Below are positions 42,233 to 47,499 of a stretch of 47,499 nt of DNA, piece by piece. The notes under the pieces were generated by a model. It ran no database searches and was not told the origin of the DNA. It saw nothing but the letters and a program-made list of their open reading frames with translations. Origin of the DNA: Oscillospiraceae bacterium (lineage in GTDB: Bacteria; Bacillota; Clostridia; Oscillospirales; Acutalibacteraceae); contig SVPJ01000015.1 in the NCBI GenBank assembly GCA_015065885.1, positions 1-47,499 of the forward strand, in the 5' to 3' direction. Both the position numbers and the translations under genes were made by a program. Numbering within the stretch: position 1 is the stretch's first letter; the number at the start of each line of letters is the position of its first letter.

Positions 42233-43534
42233 TCATTCTCCTTTTTTATCGGTTTCGTTGATATGTTGAACGGTCTGTTTCATCAAATGGTAATCCGCGT
42301 TGTCGGCGGGGGGCTGCAGATGGCTGTACAGAAAGATGCCTACCTCGTATCCGCCGCGGCACAGTGCGTCTTCGGTGACGAAATACCCCTCAAAGCCGTT
42401 GACGTTCGACAGCACCCGCACCGACAGGTCTTCCACCGCGCGGTCGCACCGCAGACCGATCTCCGAAAATATCTCGAACGGGAAGGCGGCGAAAGCAATG
42501 TTTCCCAGCACGATCACCGTCTGCTTCAAGGGGAAGGTGTCGGTGTCGGTATATCCTGTCTCGTAAGAGCGCAGTACCTCTTCGCAGTGTACGCGTATCA
42601 TTTCATCCGAACCGATACCGTTGTTTGCACACTGTGTGAGCAGCGTCTCGGCCTCGGTACGCGCCATCCGCTTTTTCTGCGGAACGGACAGTACTTTAGA
42701 GGAAACCTTGAGCGGCATATCGGTGTATTCTCCGAGTGTGCGGTACACGGCCAAGGCATCCCGTGCGGCGATCTCTCCCAGTTCGCGAACGTAGCGAAGG
42801 TCGCCCACCGTTTTGCCGTTGCTGATGCGTGGGCCGACGTCACCCATCGTGCCGTTGAAAAAGGCGGTGACACCGCCGCTTTGTGCCTCTACCGCATCGG
42901 TCATGATGCCCGACCAGTCACGGGTGATCTCGGTATTGGCTCCCGCCGCGGTGCCGTGTGCGCCGTAATGGATCATATTGGCGACCACCGTGCCCGCCGC
43001 GTCGCAGAAGGAGAGGACGGTCATTTTGGTGTCCAAACATCCCCACGGATTTTGTCCGAGTGCGACGGTGTTGTCTGTCGTCAACTCGCGGCGGTTGACC
43101 CCCACGCGGCTGTCACCCACGGCGACTGCCGTTTTCACGGGCTGCAACGTGTCGAGGGCGGTTTTTACGGCGCGCAGTATGGCGGGGACGAAGACGTTTT
43201 CGGAATAGGCAACGTCAATATCCCCCCAACCGACCGTGCCCGCCACGTTGGGGGCGGAGTGGGTGTGGGTAGCACACAAAAGACAGTGCGCGGCAGGAAT
43301 ACCGTACAGGGTTTCAATCTTCGCACAAATACGCGCGGCAAAGGCGGTCTGCAGTTCACAGACGGTCAAACTGACCATCAGCGCCGTGGTATCTCCCTGT
43401 CGAAACAGAAAAGCAGTGGCGGTCAGATCGTCGTTCACCGCAGTGGAAAACAGGTCGGGACGGTAGCCGTACAGTGCGCCGCCCACCGCGGGAGTGATGA
43501 TCTCCCGCCCTATGCCGAGTTGCAGTTGAGTCAT
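42233..43534 (-). CDS. Neutral/alkaline ceramidase-like hydrolase
   Basis: 433 residues, SD GGAGAG 6-8 bases before the ATG. The N-terminal region 'GIGREIITPAVGGALYGY' and the zinc motif 'CATHTHSAPN' (near residue 92) are those of the neutral/alkaline non-lysosomal ceramidase group; 'FFNGTMGDVGPR' near 225 is another family stretch. There is no signal peptide, and the protein is shorter than classical secreted ceramidases (about 650 residues), so it is likely a cytoplasmic amidohydrolase on another amide or amino-sugar substrate. First gene of a two-gene operon with the DegT-type aminotransferase. Confidence 0.78.
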   Translation of the reverse strand: MTQLQLGIGREIITPAVGGALYGYRPDLFSTAVNDDLTATAFLFRQGDTTALMVSLTVCELQTAFAARICAKIETLYGIPAAHCLLCATHTHSAPNVAGTVGWGDIDVAYSENVFVPAILRAVKTALDTLQPVKTAVAVGDSRVGVNRRELTTDNTVALGQNPWGCLDTKMTVLSFCDAAGTVVANMIHYGAHGTAAGANTEITRDWSGIMTDAVEAQSGGVTAFFNGTMGDVGPRISNGKTVGDLRYVRELGEIAARDALAVYRTLGEYTDMPLKVSSKVLSVPQKKRMARTEAETLLTQCANNGIGSDEMIRVHCEEVLRSYETGYTDTDTFPLKQTVIVLGNIAFAAFPFEIFSEIGLRCDRAVEDLSVRVLSNVNGFEGYFVTEDALCRGGYEVGIFLYSHLQPPADNADYHLMKQTVQHINETDKKGE

Positions 43535-43551
43535 ACCGCATCTCTCCTATT

Positions 43552-43595
43552 TATGGTGATATTCAAATATTACCATATTTCGTTTGCAAATGCAA
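43552..43595 (-). promoter_or_regulatory. Promoter with operator-like palindrome for the ceramidase/aminotransferase operon
   Basis: Minus strand: TTGCAT (43595-43590), 17-bp spacer, TAATAT (43572-43567). The -10 lies in a 26-bp near-perfect inverted repeat, TATGGTGATATT-CA-AATATTACCATA (43552-43577, one mismatch), a typical repressor site. No regulator gene is adjacent. Confidence 0.68.
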
Positions 43596-43629
43596 CAAAA
43601 AAGTCGGTTTATAAGAGATGACTTTTTGC

Positions 43630-43658
43630 TTGACTTTTGATACGAGGTGTGTTATTCT
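43630..43658 (+). promoter_or_regulatory. Promoter of the capsule operon
   Basis: TTGACT at 43630-43635, 17-bp spacer, TATTCT at 43653-43658. The leader to the start at 43744 is about 80 bases. Confidence 0.72.
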
Positions 43659-43743
43659 ATGTAATGTATATTGAGGTGCGTGTGCGTTTCTTTAGACAGA
43701 GCGTACGCTGTGAACACCAAACGGTTGTGACGGAGGTGTCTGA

Positions 43744-45282
43744 ATGAGCGAAGGTACAATGCCCAAACAGGATGGTATGCAGATCGATATTCGGCGTTTG
43801 TGGAACGCAGTGATCGGTCGTTGGTGGATCGTTGCGTTGTCTGCCGTGGTGTGTGCCGTTCTGTTTTTCGTGGGTACGTTTTATCTTATCACCCCGAAAT
43901 ACCGTTCTTCGGCGATGTTCTACGTAAACAATAACCTCTCGCTCGGCGATACGGCACTCAGTATTTCTTCGACGGATATTACGGCTTCCAAAAGCCTTGT
44001 GGATTCGTACATCGTTATTTTGAAGACGCGCGCTTCGCTCAATGAAGTGATCGACTATTCGGGTGTGGATCGCACCTACAGCGAGTTGCGTAGTATGATC
44101 TCGGCAGCGTCGGTCAACTCCACCGAAATTTTCGAGGTGGTGGTGACCAGTACCGATCCGCAGGAAGCGGAAGCACTTGCCAACGCGATCGCGTACATTC
44201 TCCCGAAACGTATCGCAGGTATTGTGGAGGGTACCTCCGCTAAGGTGGTAGAACACGCCATCATTGCGGCGACTCCCAGTTCGCCCAGTTATCCCAAGAA
44301 TACGGCACTCGGCTTTTTGCTGGGCTTGGCGGCGGCAGTGGCCTTCCTGGTCATTCGCGAGTTGTTTGACGTCACGATCCGTTCCGAAAGCGACGTGGAG
44401 CAGTGCTGTGACGTGCCGATCTTGGCGGCGGTGCCCGATATGACGGCATCCTTCAAGGGCGGACGATACGGCAGGTATTATTACTACGGTTCGTCGAACA
44501 ATAATAAGAAGAAAGCGCCGACCGCAGCCAATCAGGCTCCCGTTTTGATCGGCCGCAACATCAGTTTTGCTGCTTCGGAAGCGTATAAGTTGTTACGTAC
44601 AAAATTGCAGTTCTCCTTTACGAATGAGGTCAGTTGCCCGGTCATCGGTATTTCCAGTGCCCTGGCGGGTGAAGGTAAGAGTTTGTCGGCGGTCAACTTG
44701 GCATTTTCGCTGGCGCAGCTTAACAAGCGCGTTTTGTTGATCGACTGCGATATGCGCCGCCCCTCGTTGGCTGCGAAACTGCAGATTTCGAAGGTGCCCG
44801 GCCTTTCCAATTATCTGACCGGTCAGGATCGGCTGTCCGATGTTATCCAGCCTTGCGGCAACGATGTGAAGGAAGGGTTTGACGTGATCGCGTCCGGTCG
44901 TAACCCGCCCAATCCGATCGAGTTGCTGAGCTCACCGACGATGGAAACTTTGCTGAGTGAGTTGCGCAGTTCATATGACTACATTTTACTTGACCTGCCG
45001 CCTGTCGGTGAGGTGAGTGATGCGATGGTCGCGGCGAAGTTGACTGACGGCATTTTGTTGGTTGCCCGTCAGAACTACGGCAATACGATGGCACTGACAA
45101 ATGCGGTGCATCAGTTCCGCTTTGTGGAGACCCGCATTTTGGGTGTGGTGCTGAACGCGATGTCCGAAAGCATCGGCCGTTACGGATACGGTTACCGCTA
45201 CGGCAAGAAGTATTACAAGTACCGTCATTATTATGGGTACGGTGCGCGCAACAGTTCTTCCGAAAACAAGGAAGCAAACTGA
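43744..45282 (+). CDS. Fused Wzz chain-length regulator and BY-type tyrosine kinase (CpsC-CpsD fusion)
   Basis: 512 residues, SD GGAGGTG. Wzz/CpsC part: helix 1 (about 29-51), an outer domain (55-180) and helix 2 (about 185-205). Kinase part (265-490): Walker A ALAGEGKS with Lys312, Walker A' 'LLIDCDMRRPS', Walker B 'YILLDLPPVGEVSDA'. It ends in a tyrosine cluster (GYGYRYGKKYYKYRHYYGYG) that is the autophosphorylation tail. In most Firmicutes the two parts are separate genes; the fused form is the rule in Proteobacteria (Wzc). It controls polymer length and assembly of capsule or exopolysaccharide at the membrane. Confidence 0.9.
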   Translation: MSEGTMPKQDGMQIDIRRLWNAVIGRWWIVALSAVVCAVLFFVGTFYLITPKYRSSAMFYVNNNLSLGDTALSISSTDITASKSLVDSYIVILKTRASLNEVIDYSGVDRTYSELRSMISAASVNSTEIFEVVVTSTDPQEAEALANAIAYILPKRIAGIVEGTSAKVVEHAIIAATPSSPSYPKNTALGFLLGLAAAVAFLVIRELFDVTIRSESDVEQCCDVPILAAVPDMTASFKGGRYGRYYYYGSSNNNKKKAPTAANQAPVLIGRNISFAASEAYKLLRTKLQFSFTNEVSCPVIGISSALAGEGKSLSAVNLAFSLAQLNKRVLLIDCDMRRPSLAAKLQISKVPGLSNYLTGQDRLSDVIQPCGNDVKEGFDVIASGRNPPNPIELLSSPTMETLLSELRSSYDYILLDLPPVGEVSDAMVAAKLTDGILLVARQNYGNTMALTNAVHQFRFVETRILGVVLNAMSESIGRYGYGYRYGKKYYKYRHYYGYGARNSSSENKEAN

Positions 45283-45374
45283 GCGCGGCGGATGAATTGA
45301 GTTGTTTCTCGAGCATATTGCTCGATATATACAAAAAGCAACATTATTTTTTATTTACAGTAGGAGTGGTAGAA

Positions 45375-46079
45375 ATGAAGAAGTTTGTAGCGTGCCTATT
45401 GATGCTGGTATTGTGTCTGTCCGTTGCGGTCTCGGCGTTTGCCGAGACGGTGGAATTCGTTCCCAGCATCTCGTATAAGCCCGCCCCCGGTGTAGTAGCG
45501 ACCGACCCTGCGGGTCACGAAGACTGCATTGTCATCGTTCCTGTGGCGGAAGCGGATACTTCGAAGGACATCACTGCGGACGAAGCGGCGACCTTGAAGA
45601 AGGTGTACAATGAACTGTCCAAGGATGGCGTGAAACTGTCCGAGCAGTGCCCCGATCTGACCGATCTCGTGAAGAAGGTGCTCGGTGAAGGTAAGACGGC
45701 GGACGATCTGGTTGTGCGTGATCTGTTCCATGTGGGCGCGACCTGCGAGGAGATTCCCGCATATTTGGCCGACGGCAAAACCTTGAAACTGACGTTGGAT
45801 TCCACTGTTGGGAAGGACGAAAAGGTGTTTGCCATGCTGTACAAGGATGGCAAATGGGTGGCGCTTGACAACACCGTGAACAACGGTGACAACACCATCA
45901 CCGTGGAGCTGGACGAACTCGGGCCTGTGGCAATCATGGTACCCGCAAGTGTGGGGTCGGATGATACTCAAACGGGTGAGAATTCTCATACCACGCTGTG
46001 GATCGTGATCATGTTGGCGGCGCTCGTCGCGATGGTCGTGTCGGTGCTGTTGTACCGCCGCCGTGCCGATGCGGAATAA
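45375..46079 (+). CDS. Exported protein with C-terminal membrane anchor, unknown function
   Basis: 234 residues from the ATG at 45375 (SD AGGAGTGG); in-frame codons upstream are non-coding. Signal peptide cut near SAFAETV (about residue 23), an outer domain with helical and beta parts (30-195; 'DLVVRDLFHVGATCEEIP' and 'KWVALDNTVNNGDNTITVEL'), then one membrane helix (about 206-226) with the basic end YRRRADAE. The anchor resembles sortase-type sorting tails in layout but lacks LPxTG. No family recognised. It lies between the kinase and the LCP gene, so a part in surface-polymer assembly is possible. Confidence 0.72.
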   Translation: MKKFVACLLMLVLCLSVAVSAFAETVEFVPSISYKPAPGVVATDPAGHEDCIVIVPVAEADTSKDITADEAATLKKVYNELSKDGVKLSEQCPDLTDLVKKVLGEGKTADDLVVRDLFHVGATCEEIPAYLADGKTLKLTLDSTVGKDEKVFAMLYKDGKWVALDNTVNNGDNTITVELDELGPVAIMVPASVGSDDTQTGENSHTTLWIVIMLAALVAMVVSVLLYRRRADAE

Positions 46080-46123
46080 TTTCAGAACAATAGAACAGAT
46101 AAAAAACAACAGGGTGTGATCCT

Positions 46124-47098
46124 ATGAGACCACGAGCAAGACGAAAAACTTGGATGATCGTTCTCATTGTATTTCTGCTGCTGGTTGTTGTGTACAGTGG
46201 GTTCCAAGTTTTGGAGCCCATTGTTTTTCCTGCCGATCGCGGGGACAACATTCCCGCCGAATCCCGTATCATTGTGCGGGACGGCGTGGAGTATTATCCG
46301 CGGCAGGACATAACGGTGCTGTTGATGATGGGTATTGATCAACCCGGTCCTGCCGAGAGCAGCGGGGCGTATAACAACGCCGGTGCGGCGGATATGCTGG
46401 CAGTTGCGGTGTTCGACGAAACGAAGGAGTCCTACACCGTTTTGACCATCAACCGCGATACGATGACAGAGGTGCCCGTGCTTGGTCCGGGCGGTCGTCC
46501 TGCAGGTACGGCGAAGCAACAGTTGGCGCTTGCGCATACCTACGGCAGCGGTTTGACCGACAGCGCGGAAAACACGCGCAACGCGGTCTCTGCGCTGTTG
46601 TACAACTTCCCGATCGACTATTATATTTCCGTGCGTACCGATGCGATCGCGATCTTTAACGACGCCGTCGGCGGCGTGAAGGTGACGGTCACTGACGATT
46701 TCTCGAAGGTGGACGACACCATTCCGATGGGGGAAGTGACCTTGAAGGGACAGCAGGCGGTCCGCTATGTGCAGAGCCGTAGCGGCGTGGGTGACCAACT
46801 CAACCTCTCACGTATGAAGCGGCAGGAGCAATACATGCAAGGTTTTGTGCAGTCGGTGCGTTCCGCTTCAGCGGGCTGGGAGTTGAAGGCATACGACAAA
46901 GCGGCGGATTATCTGGTTACCGATTGTTCGCAGAAGGTGATGAGCAACCTGCTTTCGCGTTACGGGGAATACACCTTCAACGGTACGCTTACGTTTGAAG
47001 GGCAGAATGTTCACGGCGGCACTTTTATGGAGTTTTATCCCGACGAGAACGCTATGGATGCCATAATATTGAACCTGTTGTACGCACCGCGCAAATGA
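46124..47098 (+). CDS. LytR-CpsA-Psr (LCP) family glycopolymer ligase
   Basis: 324 residues. A basic start (MRPRARRKTW), one membrane helix (about 10-30) and an extracellular LCP domain: 'VLLMMGIDQPG' near 65-75, 'AADMLAVAVFDETKESYTVLTINRDT' region near 88-112 with the Arg-Asp pair that binds the polyprenyl pyrophosphate, and 'QAVRYVQSR' near 210-218. These enzymes attach capsule or teichoic-type polymers to peptidoglycan. No SD stronger than a GGTGTG-like stretch is seen before the ATG. Third gene of the capsule cluster, closed by a terminator. Confidence 0.88.
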   Translation: MRPRARRKTWMIVLIVFLLLVVVYSGFQVLEPIVFPADRGDNIPAESRIIVRDGVEYYPRQDITVLLMMGIDQPGPAESSGAYNNAGAADMLAVAVFDETKESYTVLTINRDTMTEVPVLGPGGRPAGTAKQQLALAHTYGSGLTDSAENTRNAVSALLYNFPIDYYISVRTDAIAIFNDAVGGVKVTVTDDFSKVDDTIPMGEVTLKGQQAVRYVQSRSGVGDQLNLSRMKRQEQYMQGFVQSVRSASAGWELKAYDKAADYLVTDCSQKVMSNLLSRYGEYTFNGTLTFEGQNVHGGTFMEFYPDENAMDAIILNLLYAPRK

Positions 47099-47108
47099 CG
47101 ATAAGAGC

Positions 47109-47151
47109 CAAAAAGCAAGGGTCTGCCGAAACGGCAGACCCTTGCTTTTTT
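47109..47151 (+). terminator. Terminator between the LCP gene and the convergent dehydratase gene
   Basis: Long stem AAAAAGCAAGGGTCTGCCG / CGGCAGACCCTTGCTTTTT with loop AAA. A and T runs on both sides make it bidirectional. Confidence 0.92.
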
Positions 47152-47161
47152 ACTTTCTAAT

Positions 47162-47499
47162 TTAATATGCGATGCCCATTTCGTCGAGCCGCTCGCGAAT
47201 GTAGGAGAGGGAGAGCAACTTTTGCTTTACTTCCTCTACCGTCAGAAGCTCGGTGTTGTGGGAGTTGAATTCGGTCACGGGATCGCGATCCACGTTTCCT
47301 TCGTGGAAATATTTGTCATAGTTCAAGTCGCGCTTGTCGCAGGGCACGCGATAGAAATTCCCCATGTCCACCGCCGTGGCACATTCTTCGTTGGTCAGCA
47401 AGGTCTCAAACATCTTTTCGCCGTGGCGAATACCGATGATCTTGATATCCTCCTTGTTGCCGCCGAACAGTTCGCACACCGCCTCCGCTTGTGCCTGAA
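47162..47499 (-). CDS. SDR-type UDP-sugar 4,6-dehydratase/epimerase, C-terminal part (partial)
   Basis: The last 112 codons of a gene that runs past the right edge; the 5' end is missing. The sequence 'KIIGIRHGEKMFETLLTNEE' is the hallmark of the C-terminal part of CapE/FlaA1/PseB-type UDP-GlcNAc 4,6-dehydratases, and 'FYRVPCDKRDLNYDKYF' with 'EFNSHNTELLTVEEVKQKL' are typical of the CapE-like branch. It makes keto-sugar nucleotides for capsule building blocks, in line with its place next to the capsule operon. The visible piece lacks the NAD-binding domain, which lies outside the window. Confidence 0.85.
   Translation of the reverse strand, partial: QAQAEAVCELFGGNKEDIKIIGIRHGEKMFETLLTNEECATAVDMGNFYRVPCDKRDLNYDKYFHEGNVDRDPVTEFNSHNTELLTVEEVKQKLLSLSYIRERLDEMGIAY

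Overview
The window reads as a chromosomal segment of a moderately GC-rich Firmicute of the class Clostridia, most likely an anaerobic Oscillospirales/Ruminococcaceae-type gut bacterium. The grounds are AGGAGG-type ribosome binding sites, sigma-A promoters with 17-bp spacers almost everywhere, a dockerin-bearing exported protein, an ATP-dependent PEP carboxykinase, a Wzz/BY-kinase capsule locus and dispersed hairpin-rich intergenic repeats. Taxonomy is inferred from gene content only.

Layout. 1-7916: a carbohydrate ABC transporter locus (tail of one permease, an NHL/YIP1 membrane protein, a large exported DUF5696-type protein, two more permeases), ended by a terminator. 7976-9226: an MFS transporter. 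9227-10137: two copies of a hairpin-rich repeat. 10136-14394: an AT-richer cassette (HTH regulator, divergent dockerin-bearing cell-wall hydrolase, membrane protein, lipoprotein) bounded on both sides by copies of a ~187-bp repeat. 14695-17364: divergent O-acetylhomoserine sulfhydrylase and SulP transporter. 17414-18040: a lipoprotein gene preceded by a structured leader RNA with a terminator (candidate riboswitch). 18479-21495: amino-sugar operon headed by an unusual HTH-phosphoglucosamine mutase fusion, followed by a GlmU-like acyltransferase and NagB. 21593-26988: glycan operon with two polysaccharide deacetylases, a GH94 phosphorylase and a GH43 protein. 27048-27846: HepT/MntA toxin-antitoxin pair. 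28156-31017: pckA, then a ~1-kb insert with two small genes, then a second copy of the last 190 bp of pckA and its terminator. 31043-34295: a ydjI-ydjG-ydjH-like membrane stress module. 34380-35065: tRNA-Pro(CGG) and downstream repeats carrying copies of the tRNA 3' end. 35218-37828: DUF4830-like protein, pseudouridine synthase, sugar-ABC ATPase. 38025-41033: GHL10/amidase cell-wall protein. 41064-43534: DegT/StrS aminotransferase and ceramidase-like hydrolase under an operator-like palindrome. 43744-47499: capsule/exopolysaccharide locus (Wzz-BY-kinase, secreted protein, LCP ligase, convergent sugar-nucleotide dehydratase).

Together the genes lean towards carbohydrate import, amino-sugar metabolism and cell-envelope building. 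The MsmK-type ATPase at 36686 lies apart from the permeases and could power them. The least ordinary items are the HTH-GlmM fusion, the leader RNA at 17874-18028, the repeat-bounded cassette at 10.1-14.7 kb with covarying hairpins, and the pckA 3'-end duplication.
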